Assembly: GCF_011090165.1 (NCBI RefSeq)
Contig: NZ_JAADJT010000009.1
Coordinates: 1 to 64,000, forward strand
Direction: 5' to 3'
DNA from: Duganella aceris
GTDB taxonomy: Bacteria; Pseudomonadota; Gammaproteobacteria; Burkholderiales; Burkholderiaceae_D
DNA length: 64,000 nucleotides
In this document: positions 16,699 through 25,645 of the stretch, piece by piece
Layout: every line of letters starts with the position of its first letter
How positions within the stretch are numbered: the first letter of the stretch is position 1
Program-made: the position numbers and the translations under genes
Notes under the pieces: generated by a model
What the model was told of the DNA's origin: nothing
Databases searched by the model: none
The model's input: the letters and a program-made list of their open reading frames with translations, nothing else

Positions 16699-17670
16699 TT
16701 AATAGCAGGTGAGACGGAATTCGTCGTTGCCGGCAACCGGCACGGCGCGCAGGGCGTAGCCGATGAGGCGCTGGCCATTGAGCTCTTCCTTGGTCGGCGC
16801 GGTGAACTGGACGCCCGGCATGAAGACCATGATCTTGTTGGCGACCACGGTGCCGTGCTGCAGGCCGACGCTGGACAGCTGCGCCAGCAGTACCTTGCCC
16901 ATGTATTCGACCTCTTGCGCGGCCGAAGCTTTCAACTTGATCGCGCCGGTGACAGCCCGGTCGGTTACCTCTACCGACTCCTCGCCCAGCAGTGGCTGGA
17001 ACGTGGCGACGATGCCCAGGTCAATGGTCAGACCCTGGCTGACGACTGGCGTGCCACCGACCAAGGCCGGCGCGGTCGTTGGCGCATGCGTTGCACCCAA
17101 AGTCACGTCGCCGGACTGCGCGTCCACTACGATCTGCGGCACCTTCCATGCCGTCAGCGTCGTGGTCGGCGCCACCTGCTCGGCGATGCCGCCGTAGATG
17201 CCGATGAACTTGAACGAGATGACCGGCTTGACGCCGACCGACAGGTCCAGCGTCGCGGTGCCGCGCACTCCCAGCAGCTTGTGCAGGACGCCGTCGTCAT
17301 ACCAGTAGATGGTCGACGACTCGATGCCGTCGGAGATCGGCGTGTAGTCGACGCGCAACGCGGCGGTGATCGTTTCAGCAAAGCCGATGGAGCGCATCAG
17401 CGGGCCCCAGGCCGGCGCCGTGCCGGCGACGCCGGAACCTACCAGCTCGACGTCAAAGCCGCACTCCATGTAGCGAGTGCCGACCAGCTGCTCCGATGCG
17501 CCGAAGTACGCGCGGATCAGTGCGCGGTCGACATTGTTAGCGTTCAGCGGGTTGATGCTGAGGTTGCTGGCCAACATGGCGTTGGCGGCGCCGGTCGGCA
17601 CTGCGTCTACGCCGTAGTTGGTTTCCAGCTTCGCCAAGATGGCGGTTTTCTTAATCAGGCGAGAGACCAT
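16699..17670 (-). CDS. major tail tube protein
   Basis: 323 residues, starting MVSRLIKKTAILAKLETNYGVDAVPTGA, as in a family of siphophage tail-tube proteins. It is beta-rich with few helices and has an Ig-like C-terminal portion (TAPTKEELNGQRLIGYALRAVPV). It would polymerise as stacked rings around the tape measure. It lies upstream of the chaperone/frameshift pair and downstream of the tail terminator genes, the standard tail order. Confidence 0.8.
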   Translation of the reverse strand: MVSRLIKKTAILAKLETNYGVDAVPTGAANAMLASNLSINPLNANNVDRALIRAYFGASEQLVGTRYMECGFDVELVGSGVAGTAPAWGPLMRSIGFAETITAALRVDYTPISDGIESSTIYWYDDGVLHKLLGVRGTATLDLSVGVKPVISFKFIGIYGGIAEQVAPTTTLTAWKVPQIVVDAQSGDVTLGATHAPTTAPALVGGTPVVSQGLTIDLGIVATFQPLLGEESVEVTDRAVTGAIKLKASAAQEVEYMGKVLLAQLSSVGLQHGTVVANKIMVFMPGVQFTAPTKEELNGQRLIGYALRAVPVAGNDEFRLTCY

Positions 17671-17673
17671 GGT

Positions 17674-17841
17674 TTACTCCTGGGAGATTGGCGCTGCCGG
17701 CTCGGCTGGAACTTGCTCCAGCTCGCCGGTGTCGAGATTACGGGTGTAGCTGCCACCCCGTTGCGGTTCGGCGTGCTGCACGACCGGAACTGCGGCCGAA
17801 GGCACGGGAGCCTCTTTTTTTGGTTTCGTTGCGTCGGTCAC
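17674..17841 (-). CDS. small tail-module protein
   Basis: 55 residues from a GTG at 17839-17841 that overlaps the preceding stop as GTGA. A Pro/Ala-rich start is followed by GGSYTRNLDTGELEQV, a motif seen in short proteins beside tail-tube genes in related phages, and a Pro/Ala-rich tail. It ends 3 bp before the tail-tube start codon. The tight coupling on one side and the motif support a real gene; the function is unknown. Confidence 0.6.
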   Translation of the reverse strand: MTDATKPKKEAPVPSAAVPVVQHAEPQRGGSYTRNLDTGELEQVPAEPAAPISQE

Positions 17842-18275
17842 GTCAGTGTCCTTCCGGTGGTTTGGTGTTTGATTTCAAAAATTGCGGTAATGCATTCCAG
17901 CTTCTCGTCCAGCTCTTCCGAATCCCAGTTCAAGGTGTCGCCCTCGTAAGGCACGCACTCCATCACCAGGCCTCCCAACGTCGGGTCGACAGCCAGCTTG
18001 GCGAAGACGTCATCCACGACCTGGTCGGCGGGGCTGTCGTCGGACGCCGCACGGCCGTAGCACTCGACGCTCACCAGCGTGGTCCAGTTGGTGGGGCCGC
18101 CGATGACCGATGCAAGCTGACAGACGCTGCGCCGCAACCGCACGACGATGGCGTTCGGCGAATCCACGCCGATCGAGCGGTCGCGATTCGCGAAGACGCG
18201 GCCGCCAACAAGAGCCGGCGCCGCCTTCAGCCGGTCGACCATCGCCTGGCGAATCGCGCGGTGCGCCGTGGTCAT
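17838..18275 (-). CDS. tail terminator/completion protein (gpU-like)
   Basis: 145 residues: an N-terminal helix (TTAHRAIRQAMVDRLKAAP), then alternating strands and helices, including VVRLRRSVCQLASVIGGPTNWTTLVSVECYGR and a C-terminal strand (CITAIFEIKHQTTGRTL). The arrangement (helix, long beta-hairpin, helix with DDVFAKLAVDPTLGGLV) matches gpU/DUF3168-type tail terminators that cap the tail and join it to the head. It overlaps both neighbours by 4 bp and lies between the connector and tail-tube genes. Confidence 0.7.
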   Translation of the reverse strand: MTTAHRAIRQAMVDRLKAAPALVGGRVFANRDRSIGVDSPNAIVVRLRRSVCQLASVIGGPTNWTTLVSVECYGRAASDDSPADQVVDDVFAKLAVDPTLGGLVMECVPYEGDTLNWDSEELDEKLECITAIFEIKHQTTGRTLT

Positions 18276-18574
18276 GGCCGCTCCAAAAAGATCAGCGTCA
18301 AGCCCGCATCAAGCTGGCCGTCCGGATGGCGGTCGGCAACCTTCCACGCCTTGCCGTTGATCGTGATGTCGGTGCCGATGAAGTCGGACGGCACATCGGC
18401 GCTGCTGATCACCATCTGCGGATCCGCCGCGCCCATGCCGACCGGGCCGACGTTTCCCTGCTTGTACTCCGCGTCGAAAATCACCGGCACATCCACGCCG
18501 CCGATCCGCGCCAGCGCGTTGGCCAGTTTCTTCATGGCGACCTGGTTGATTCGGGCTTCGAGCGCGCTGAACAT
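18272..18574 (-). CDS. head-tail joining protein (FII-like)
   Basis: 100 residues. The C-terminal half (DFIGTDITINGKAWKVADRHPDGQLDAGLTLIFLERP) matches the beta-barrel connector fold of lambda FII: GT.I.I.G..Y.V....PDG.G...L.L. The N-terminal half is helical. FII binds under the portal/gpW complex and provides the tail attachment surface. Position between capsid accessory and tail-terminator genes fits exactly. Confidence 0.75.
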   Translation of the reverse strand: MFSALEARINQVAMKKLANALARIGGVDVPVIFDAEYKQGNVGPVGMGAADPQMVISSADVPSDFIGTDITINGKAWKVADRHPDGQLDAGLTLIFLERP

Positions 18575-18576
18575 GG

Positions 18577-18906
18577 TCAGGCGTTGATCTTGATGCTGAC
18601 CGTGGTCACGCCGTTGCCGGCGGCGGCGGCGGCGTAGCCGGCCTTGGTGTTGCCGCCTGCCGTGGTGGTCAGCCGACTATTGGCCGCATCCCAGTACAGA
18701 TCCGCGCCCTGGGCGACAACATCGGTCACCAGCTTGGCGATCTGCCAGACCTCGGTGACGGCGACGGTGCCGGTACCGTTGGCCGGAATGTCGCCCAGCG
18801 CGACGCCGATACGCGCGCCGATCAACACAACAGCGCCGCTGGCAATCGCCGCGCCGCCAGCGGTGTAGCTCAACACATCACCTTCTTGAACAAAGTTCTT
18901 TGCCAT
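18577..18906 (-). CDS. DUF2190-type capsid decoration/cement protein
   Basis: 109 residues: FVQEGDVLSYTAGGAAIASGAVVLIGARIGVALGDIPANGTG is the family pattern, and LYWDAANSRLTTTAGGN with a C-terminal strand completes it. DUF2190 proteins coat the mature capsid and stabilise it. The gene lies directly downstream of the protease-capsid fusion, with a 54-bp gap, as expected for a decoration protein. Confidence 0.8.
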   Translation of the reverse strand: MAKNFVQEGDVLSYTAGGAAIASGAVVLIGARIGVALGDIPANGTGTVAVTEVWQIAKLVTDVVAQGADLYWDAANSRLTTTAGGNTKAGYAAAAAGNGVTTVSIKINA

Positions 18907-18960
18907 GAATGGCTCCTAAGGAAGTTAAGCCGCCCGCGAACGCGGACGGCAATGAAGCGA

Positions 18961-21042
18961 TTACGCGCCTGGGTTGGCGACCATGGTGCGGAAGTCCAGC
19001 GGCGCGACGCCGGCGTCCATGCGCACCTTGAATTCGACACCGTCGACGTTCCAGCCGTTTTGCTGTTCCAGCGTCGGCGTCTCGACGCCGTCCAGGTAGC
19101 TCACTTCAACGGTGTCGGTGACGCTGGAGTTCGCGGTGCCGTACCAGCCGGTCGCGGACGCGGCGTCCAGGCGGGCGTCGGAGATCACTTCGAACGTATT
19201 GCGCACGAAGTTCGGCGTGGTGTTGTTCTTGGTCGCAGCGCCCACTTCGTATTCGCTGTCGCGCACGACATTGGCGGTGCCTTCCAGTGCCAGCGGCACC
19301 AGCAGCTGCGCCATGCGAATATTCAGGACGGCGTTGCCGTCGGTCTGCTTGCCCATCAGCACGCGCATCGCATCGACCGAGCCGGTGCTGATGCCCGAAC
19401 CACCCATCAGGTTCTTGTGGTTCGCATGGAACAGGGCGACGTTGTCGCGCATCACCGGATTGCTGGTCAGAATCGCGTACACCAAGTCACCGATGGTGCG
19501 GATTGCCGCACGGCCCATGTAGCGCGGGATTTTCGAGAATGCGTCCAGATCGTCGTTGATGATCGTCTGACGGGTGATCGGGAACATTTTCCCGTAGGTG
19601 GCCAGTTGTACCGTCTCACCGCGATCGCCAACGGTCGCGTAGGTGTACTCGCCGCCATCTTGGATTTTAGCCAGCGCCGGGAACGAGTTCAGGTCGACGC
19701 GCTTGCCAGGCTTGAAGTCGCCCAGAGTACCCTTGGACGTCCATTTCTGGAACGTTTCCTCGGCTTCTTGGTAGCCCTTCAGCATGGCCTTGTCTGCGAC
19801 ATTCTGCAGCAGCAAAGGGAAGTCGCTGCCGGTATGGGTGAATGCCGCTGCAACCAGCGTCATTTTATCCATGCCGCGTGCGTTGACGCCGGCGTGGGCC
19901 AGGCATTCACGCGCCAAGTCCATCAGGCCGTAGCTGCGGAAGTTGTTGGCGCTGTCGTCCTTGCCCAGCTTGGCCTTCGCCATCAATGCGGCGGCAGCGC
20001 CCGCACGGAATTTGTCGCGCGAATCTTCCAGCGTGATGATGTGGGAGCCGGCGATGGGGCCCGAATCCTTACCCAGATGGGCCAGGATTTTGGCGTTGGC
20101 CTGATCCACCGTGCAGGCCTGGTCATCCAGGCAGGCGGCCTGTATGACCGACATGCCTTCGTGTGCCGAGAATTTTGCGAACGCGGTGGTGATGTCGGTA
20201 CGGCGGGTCTTGTCCGCTGCCAGGGCTGCAACTACTGCGGCACTCGCTGCGGCCTGGGTGGCGTCGACGGCTGGAGCTGGAGCAGCTGCTGCCGCTGGAG
20301 CTGGAATGGTCATGGTGGTGCTCTCCTTCGAGGGGGTGGGTAAAGCTGCTGCGACGGGCGCCGCCGATTCCACTATTTCGGGGAACGAGGCATAGCGCGC
20401 TTGGATGAAAGGCTTGATATGGGCTGAGGCTGCGATCGGCAGACTGGCGACCACTTGGTCGATGAACTTAGCGGCCAGCGCCTCTTCGGCGGTGTACCAG
20501 TGATCCTTGCCGTCTTGTAGCAGGGCCAGGGTGCCGGCCTTGTCGTTCGAGCGCGAGGCGTAGCTGGTGGCCATCGCGTCGGAATAGGTATCGAGCATGT
20601 CCGCGTATTCGCGCAGATCGACCGCGTTGCCGGACACGTATTGCAGCCACGGCGCATGGATCATCAGCAGAGCGTTCTCGGCCATCTCGATCGTGTCGCC
20701 GGCCATGGCGATCAGGCTCGCGACCGACGCAGCGATCGCGTCGACCACGGTGGTGACGGTGGCCTTGTGGCGCTTGAGTGCGTTGAAGATGGCGATGCCG
20801 TCGGTGACGGAGCCACCGAAGCTGTTGATGCGGACCGTGATCGCATCGACGTCCAGCGCGCCGACTTCACGAACGAAGTCCTTGGCGGCGACGGTGTCGT
20901 CGTACCAGCTTTCGCCGATGTCGCCGTAGATCAGAATCTCGGCGCTGGTCGCGGCTTGAACGGCGCCGGCAACAGCTTTAGCCGATGCGCGGATCGTGTA
21001 CCACTTGGCCGGTTCTTTCGTTTGTGCGGTGGGTGTTGGCAT
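18961..21042 (-). CDS. ClpP-like prohead protease fused to major capsid protein
   Basis: 693 residues. Residues ~35-195 are an S49/ClpP-type protease: NSFGGSVTDG, catalytic Ser106 in AIAASVASL and His129 in LLMIHAPW. Residues ~230-300 form an Ala/Pro-rich linker and helical scaffold-like region. From ~330 on is a major capsid protein, with FPITRQTIINDDLDAFSKIP and FHANHKNLMGG. The protease would cut itself and the scaffold away during head maturation, so one gene supplies three functions. AAGGA six bases upstream of the ATG supports the start. The 158 bp upstream hold one copy of a 29-bp repeat and no gene. Confidence 0.88.
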   Translation of the reverse strand: MPTPTAQTKEPAKWYTIRASAKAVAGAVQAATSAEILIYGDIGESWYDDTVAAKDFVREVGALDVDAITVRINSFGGSVTDGIAIFNALKRHKATVTTVVDAIAASVASLIAMAGDTIEMAENALLMIHAPWLQYVSGNAVDLREYADMLDTYSDAMATSYASRSNDKAGTLALLQDGKDHWYTAEEALAAKFIDQVVASLPIAASAHIKPFIQARYASFPEIVESAAPVAAALPTPSKESTTMTIPAPAAAAAPAPAVDATQAAASAAVVAALAADKTRRTDITTAFAKFSAHEGMSVIQAACLDDQACTVDQANAKILAHLGKDSGPIAGSHIITLEDSRDKFRAGAAAALMAKAKLGKDDSANNFRSYGLMDLARECLAHAGVNARGMDKMTLVAAAFTHTGSDFPLLLQNVADKAMLKGYQEAEETFQKWTSKGTLGDFKPGKRVDLNSFPALAKIQDGGEYTYATVGDRGETVQLATYGKMFPITRQTIINDDLDAFSKIPRYMGRAAIRTIGDLVYAILTSNPVMRDNVALFHANHKNLMGGSGISTGSVDAMRVLMGKQTDGNAVLNIRMAQLLVPLALEGTANVVRDSEYEVGAATKNNTTPNFVRNTFEVISDARLDAASATGWYGTANSSVTDTVEVSYLDGVETPTLEQQNGWNVDGVEFKVRMDAGVAPLDFRTMVANPGA

Positions 21043-21080
21043 GTGCGTTCCTTATTGGGTACGCACAGTTTCCAGTTTGA

Positions 21081-21109
21081 CGAGTCTCATTTCTACGTAA
21101 AGAGGAGAC
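21081..21109. repeat. 29-bp imperfect inverted repeat, copy 1
   Basis: The segment matches 25913-25941 at 27 of 29 positions. Outer arms AGTCTC and GAGACT pair on the minus strand around a TACG-containing centre; the inner arm is imperfect in both copies. Copy 1 is noncoding, ~40 bp upstream of the protease-capsid start. Confidence 0.7.
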
Positions 21110-21291
21110 TGTTTTTTTACCAAACCCCACTCTTCGCGGGAATTAAAGGACAGGCCGAGAGCAATTGACAACGAACGCAGTGCGCACAGCATCTGCATGT
21201 GCTAAGTCGCCATAAGTTTATTTTCGGCCAAGTGATTGCCACTCACGCAATATCAGGTCATATTGTCGCTACTGAACAATTTGAGGAATTT

Positions 21292-22125
21292 ATGGAAAAA
21301 TTTTCGGAATTCGTTGACGCAGTTACTGCGCGAATAAGTAATCCGCTGTTCACTTCTTTTGTTATTTCCTGGCTGATTACAAACTATAAAGCTGTCTTGG
21401 TAGTGATCAGCAAAGAGCACTACTCGAACAAAATAAGCTTTCTTGAAACTACGCTCTACGGGCCAGACACTGCACCTCTATTGAGACTAATTGGATATCC
21501 ACTGATTGGGGCCTTGCTATATTCGTTTGTACTGCCGGTACTATCGATTTTGACGACTGCGGCCACCGGCTATTTCGAGAACAAGCACGAATCTGCCAAA
21601 GCTTGGGCGCAAAACAAAAGGCGCTTTACGTTAGAACAATCGAACGCGCTTCGCCGACAAGTATCTGACAGCCTATCAAAGCAGATCGATGAGCTTCAGG
21701 TCAGCGCGACTGCGATAATTGATTCAAACAAGCGAGCCAGTGATTCGGTCGAACCTTTCCTCGCCAAACTTCCGGCAGCAATGCTCTACCAATTGGAGCA
21801 GGAGGCTCAGAGCTGGAACGAGGATGTGGTACGACCTGACCACGTCCGTGATACGCATGGCCCCTATCCACTGGAGCCGGAGTTTTGGTGGACGCACGGC
21901 GTACCAAAGCGCTGGCTGAAACTCCAAGATCCTTCGAATGCCATCAGTACTTTGAACCTACATACTACGTCGCGCCTTTTTGGGCTAAACGAGTCTGATA
22001 CCATGGATATTCTTGCGAGACTCCTCGCGCTCCAGCTGGTAACTTATAGGTGGGTAGATAACCAAATAATATATGGACCAGTACACCATCGTTGGACCCA
22101 ATCTATCTTCGGGCCAGTTGCCTGA
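21292..22125 (+). CDS. two-helix membrane protein, antisense moron in the head module
   Basis: 277 residues from the ATG at 21292, which has TGAGGA in front; the frame is open further upstream without a better start. Two membrane segments are clear (NPLFTSFVISWLITNYKAVLVVI; PLLRLIGYPLIGALLYSFVLPVLSIL, quoted in part), followed by a coiled-coil-like helix (ALRRQVSDSLSKQIDELQVSA) and a soluble C-terminal ~120 residues. It is the only rightward gene inside the leftward structural operon, is AT-richer than its neighbours, and therefore looks acquired. Membrane proteins in such positions often mediate superinfection exclusion, but that is inference. I do not recognise the family by name. Confidence 0.72.
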   Translation: MEKFSEFVDAVTARISNPLFTSFVISWLITNYKAVLVVISKEHYSNKISFLETTLYGPDTAPLLRLIGYPLIGALLYSFVLPVLSILTTAATGYFENKHESAKAWAQNKRRFTLEQSNALRRQVSDSLSKQIDELQVSATAIIDSNKRASDSVEPFLAKLPAAMLYQLEQEAQSWNEDVVRPDHVRDTHGPYPLEPEFWWTHGVPKRWLKLQDPSNAISTLNLHTTSRLFGLNESDTMDILARLLALQLVTYRWVDNQIIYGPVHHRWTQSIFGPVA

Positions 22126-22184
22126 TGATGGCACTTTGAACGCGACGGCTATTACACCTAACGAGACGTATCTAAGGTATACGT

Positions 22185-22213
22185 GCGCTGGCGTAAACTA
22201 ATCGCGCCAGCGC
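22185..22213. terminator. hairpin between convergent genes
   Basis: GCGCTGGCG and CGCCAGCGC pair around an 11-base loop between the ends of the rightward moron and the leftward esterase gene. No long T-run follows, so termination is uncertain. Confidence 0.4.
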
Positions 22214-22255
22214 TTGCTTAGAGTTCTCTTTAGTTAAATTTCGTCATCACCGTTA

Positions 22256-23782
22256 CTAAGGTTTCGCGTAGCGATTCAGGAACGCGATTATTTGCGGACA
22301 GTAAGGTGTAAGATCGAAGCCGTGACCTCCAGTAACGCCGGGAACGTCAATCACCTCGGCTGCCGTGGCCGCGACTTTGGCCTTTAGTGCCTCCGTATTA
22401 AATTGACGGGGAACCAGGGCGTCATCGGTGGCCGCGACAAACATCATCGGGACATCCTGGAAAGCGTGCGGGTCGGTTTGCAGTAGCGGATCATAGCCGT
22501 CCGTGCACAGCGCATAAGTCGCCTGTCCGATACCAGTGATCCCATATGAGGCATTAATCTTCGCCGTCCAAGTAGTCGCGTAGGCACGGGCCAAGTTTGC
22601 GGTTGGCGAATAGCCGGCCCACGCCACCACGCCGGGAATCCGTTTGGATGCGAGCACGTTGAGCGATTCAATACCGCCCATCGACTGCGCGAGCATCACC
22701 ACCGGTCCGATTGTGTAACGGGCGCTGACATATTGATAGAGGCTCACGTACGCGTCGATCGAAGATGGCCCTCCCCAAGTCGACTTGTTCCCCGCGATAC
22801 CTCCGGCGACGACCAAGAAACCGGCCGCGACCAACGCTTCCTTAAGGGGTAACACCCCCGCAGCAAGGAAGCTGTGCTCGTCGCCGCCGTCGCCATGAAA
22901 GAGAATCGCCAGGGGCACTGGCGTTCGCGGGTCATAGCCCGCGGGCCCCCAAATGTGATAATTGACGGTGCCGGCTGCGTCGCTGGCGGTGTACTGAGAA
23001 AAGCGGCCGGCATTGCTGGCGCCACCTGCAATGCCAGGTTGCAAAGCGGCGCGGGCGCTGCACGCATTGATCGAGGCGCCTGCAAGCTGCCGGCTGTCCG
23101 CATTAAACAAGAACAGGTTGTTAGTCACGATGGTGGAACGCAGCACGCGTCCGTAGTAGGACTCGGTGCCAGTGTCGTCGTTGAAAATAGCGTAGGAAAG
23201 CCAGTTGGCGTCACCGATGTAATGCACCGAATAGTTCCCGCCACCAGGGTAGCCGAATAGACCGCCCACTACGCCATTCAGATATCGCCGAATGCCGGTA
23301 GCCTGCGTCAGGTTGAACTCCAACCCAAATGACACGCTCGACGCTCCGTTGCTCGGGGCTACGCCGGGGGCGTTATTGTCGAAGCCAATGATCACCGAGC
23401 CGGTCCCTGCGGCGGCGGGCAGCATGAACGACACGGACCAACGCAGCGGGTCCGTCGCGGCAACCGCGAACGCGCGATTGCCGTTGGAGCCGCCGCCTTG
23501 AACCGGGCCGGCATACATCTTTCCGCCGCTTACCTGCCACGCCGCGTTTCCTTTCGTCCAGTTGACCGTATCTCCCCAAATTTCTACGAATCTTGCGGAG
23601 GCGTTGTAGGTATCGATCCCGGCTCGCAGGCTTGCCATCTGGTCGGCCAACGCTTTTTGTGCGAGTGCAGCGGCCGGACCAAAGATGGCCACGCTTCGTT
23701 TCCCACCTGCTTTGAATGTACTTCCTGTCAGCTTAGGCAAACCAACTTTAGCCGCCAGTTGACGAAACATGCCCGGCGTCAT
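22256..23782 (-). CDS. phage structural protein fused to an alpha/beta-hydrolase esterase
   Basis: 508 residues. Residues ~1-65 are helical, perhaps an anchoring segment. Residues ~66-230 are beta-rich like a carbohydrate-binding jelly roll. Residues ~275-508 are an alpha/beta hydrolase of the esterase/PHB-depolymerase-like type: oxyanion loop HGDGG (296-300), nucleophile Ser367 in AQSMGG, acid Asp453 or Asp454 in ATDDALVP, His487 in GGHGF. A virion-bound esterase could remove acyl groups from capsule or exopolysaccharide during adsorption. The gene lies between portal and capsid rather than with the fibres, and overlaps its 101-residue partner by 4 bp. Confidence 0.82.
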   Translation of the reverse strand: MTPGMFRQLAAKVGLPKLTGSTFKAGGKRSVAIFGPAAALAQKALADQMASLRAGIDTYNASARFVEIWGDTVNWTKGNAAWQVSGGKMYAGPVQGGGSNGNRAFAVAATDPLRWSVSFMLPAAAGTGSVIIGFDNNAPGVAPSNGASSVSFGLEFNLTQATGIRRYLNGVVGGLFGYPGGGNYSVHYIGDANWLSYAIFNDDTGTESYYGRVLRSTIVTNNLFLFNADSRQLAGASINACSARAALQPGIAGGASNAGRFSQYTASDAAGTVNYHIWGPAGYDPRTPVPLAILFHGDGGDEHSFLAAGVLPLKEALVAAGFLVVAGGIAGNKSTWGGPSSIDAYVSLYQYVSARYTIGPVVMLAQSMGGIESLNVLASKRIPGVVAWAGYSPTANLARAYATTWTAKINASYGITGIGQATYALCTDGYDPLLQTDPHAFQDVPMMFVAATDDALVPRQFNTEALKAKVAATAAEVIDVPGVTGGHGFDLTPYCPQIIAFLNRYAKP

Positions 23783-24084
23783 ACCAGCACCCAGCCGCTA
23801 TCACCCATCCAAACGCCATTCATCCACGTAGACGTCTGGCGGATCGACCGGCCGTTGCGATCTGGCCCATAGGTCACGTAGTCCATGTTGCCGGCCACGT
23901 CGTAGTGCGGCGCGCTCGCGAGCGAACTGAGATCAAAAGCGAACTGTCCTGTCGTGTCGGTTACCACGTTGGGCCCTGTGGGCATACCATCAGCGCCGAC
24001 CACCGAAACCATGGGGATCTTTAACGTAGGATCGCTCGGGTGCGGCAGTCCGGCGGCGGTGTTGGCTACAACTGGCTGTATCAT
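23779..24084 (-). CDS. small structural-type protein paired with the esterase
   Basis: 101 residues, beta-rich, starting MIQPVVANTAAGLPHPSDP and containing YDVAGNMDYVTYGPDRNGRSIRQTSTW. The YGPD..G...RQ...W pattern resembles short modules in phage head and fibre proteins. It follows the portal gene by 13 bp and its stop overlaps the esterase start (ATGA), so the two are translated together. It could be an anchor linking the esterase to the virion. That function is unproven. Confidence 0.6.
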   Translation of the reverse strand: MIQPVVANTAAGLPHPSDPTLKIPMVSVVGADGMPTGPNVVTDTTGQFAFDLSSLASAPHYDVAGNMDYVTYGPDRNGRSIRQTSTWMNGVWMGDSGWVLV

Positions 24085-24097
24085 AATTTTTCCCTTT

Positions 24098-25645
24098 CTA
24101 GGAATCTGCGTTATTTTGTTCTGCGGCTGGCTCGGGCGGCGCCGCCGGTTGCTTCATGACGTTGGCAAAATCGGACGAGAAGTACAGGCCCATCTTCCCG
24201 ATCGCCGTGCGATGCGCGTTGATCTGTTCCAGGACGTCGCGCGGGTTGGCGCCCCGCTTGCGCATCACTTCGACCTCGCTGGCGAAGCCAGCTTGCACCA
24301 GAGCCGTCCAGGCCATCGCCTCTTTCAGCGGATCGATCCATGGCATCGACTGACCGACGAACAGAGCATCTTCCATCGTGTCCGGATCGACGTCCTTGGG
24401 CGCTTTGATGACGCCGGAGATGTGCGCGATCTGGACGAAATCCTGCCAGACCGGCTGTACGTACTGGCCGACGAAATCGTCTGTGAGCACGGCGTAATTG
24501 ATCCACTGCTCGACCAGTTCCTGACGCTGCGCGGAGTAGGTGCCGTTGTAGTCGCGTGCGACGCTGGAGTAGCTGGCGCCGATACCGGCGACGGCGGCGC
24601 GCAGCTGGCCGCTGCGGAACGTGATCAGGTTGGGGTTCGGGCGATTCGAATCGATCATGCCGATTTCCTCGCCAGGCAGAAGATCTTGGATAATCATGCC
24701 CGGCGACATGCCGATGTGCGGGGCGCCGCCGCGCTGCGGAGCTTCAACATTCACATCGCCATAGTTCTCCGGTCCGCCGCGCTTCACATACGCGGTCAGC
24801 GACGCGGCCACCTTCGCGGCGATGCGCTCAGATTCCTCGTAGTCCTTGATGTCCTCCAACCTCGTGATGACGCTGGCGAAGATCGACACGCCGCGCAGCT
24901 GGCCGATGCGATCGACCGATGCGATGTGGTGCATGTTGGCGGCGGCGACGCGCTTGACGTCGTAGTTCCGCTTCGACCAGCTGATACCATCTGGGAAGGC
25001 CTTGTAGCACCAGTAGCCGGTAGCGCGCCCCCACGTGTTGCGCTCTATGCCCTGCTGGATGCCCTTCGATTCGTCGAATAGATCCATCGGAACCAGATCA
25101 GGCTCCATCAACTCCAGGGAATACGGCACACGTGTGCCGTGATCGAGCGAAGGCACCGTGCCCTTCAGGCGCTGGTTGAAGCACTCACCGTCCCGGAACC
25201 AGGTGTTGCAGACCAGGCGCTGCACTTTGGCCCAGTGGTGCTTCTGCGTGACCTCAGGATTGAGGCACCAATTGCGCCAGCCCTCGCGCAGTGCGAGCGC
25301 ATATTCTTCATGGATCGAGCCATCGCGACGGCGCGGCTGCGGCTCAATGCCGATGCCGCCGGGGCCGATCACGTTGTTGACCATCGTGCGTAGCGCGCCG
25401 CGCGCGATATCGTGGTTCTGCTCAAGGTTGCGCGCCAGGCCGCGCAGCGCGACGGCGCCCTGCTGCACTTGTGCGTCCGGAGAACGGTTGTCTCGCGCCG
25501 ATTTTCGCAGACGAGATGGCTTGGCTGCCTCGTACTGGTTCAGCACATGTCGAGCGTGCAGGCGCCGCAGCCCCGCGTTCGGCGAGATGGCGGAAACGAC
25601 GCGGTCCAGCAGGTTGAGCTGGATCGTGGGCGCTGCCGGCGTCAT
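24098..25645 (-). CDS. portal protein, lambda gpB family
   Basis: 515 residues, near the usual length. Family features include LRKSARDNRSPDAQVQQGAVALRGLARNLEQNHDIARGAL at ~40-85 (quoted in part), GIEPQPRRRDG, the DLVP...D..KGIQQGIERN...RATGYW segment and SSVARDYNGTYSAQRQELVE. The portal forms the dodecameric ring through which DNA is packaged and leaves. The start overlaps the gpW stop by 4 bp, as in lambda W-B. Confidence 0.92.
   Translation of the reverse strand: MTPAAPTIQLNLLDRVVSAISPNAGLRRLHARHVLNQYEAAKPSRLRKSARDNRSPDAQVQQGAVALRGLARNLEQNHDIARGALRTMVNNVIGPGGIGIEPQPRRRDGSIHEEYALALREGWRNWCLNPEVTQKHHWAKVQRLVCNTWFRDGECFNQRLKGTVPSLDHGTRVPYSLELMEPDLVPMDLFDESKGIQQGIERNTWGRATGYWCYKAFPDGISWSKRNYDVKRVAAANMHHIASVDRIGQLRGVSIFASVITRLEDIKDYEESERIAAKVAASLTAYVKRGGPENYGDVNVEAPQRGGAPHIGMSPGMIIQDLLPGEEIGMIDSNRPNPNLITFRSGQLRAAVAGIGASYSSVARDYNGTYSAQRQELVEQWINYAVLTDDFVGQYVQPVWQDFVQIAHISGVIKAPKDVDPDTMEDALFVGQSMPWIDPLKEAMAWTALVQAGFASEVEVMRKRGANPRDVLEQINAHRTAIGKMGLYFSSDFANVMKQPAAPPEPAAEQNNADS

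Noticed and set aside
18886-20343. A 485-codon rightward frame opposite the protease-capsid fusion
   Set aside because: The reverse strand carries the conserved protease and capsid motifs; this frame has shadow-type composition.
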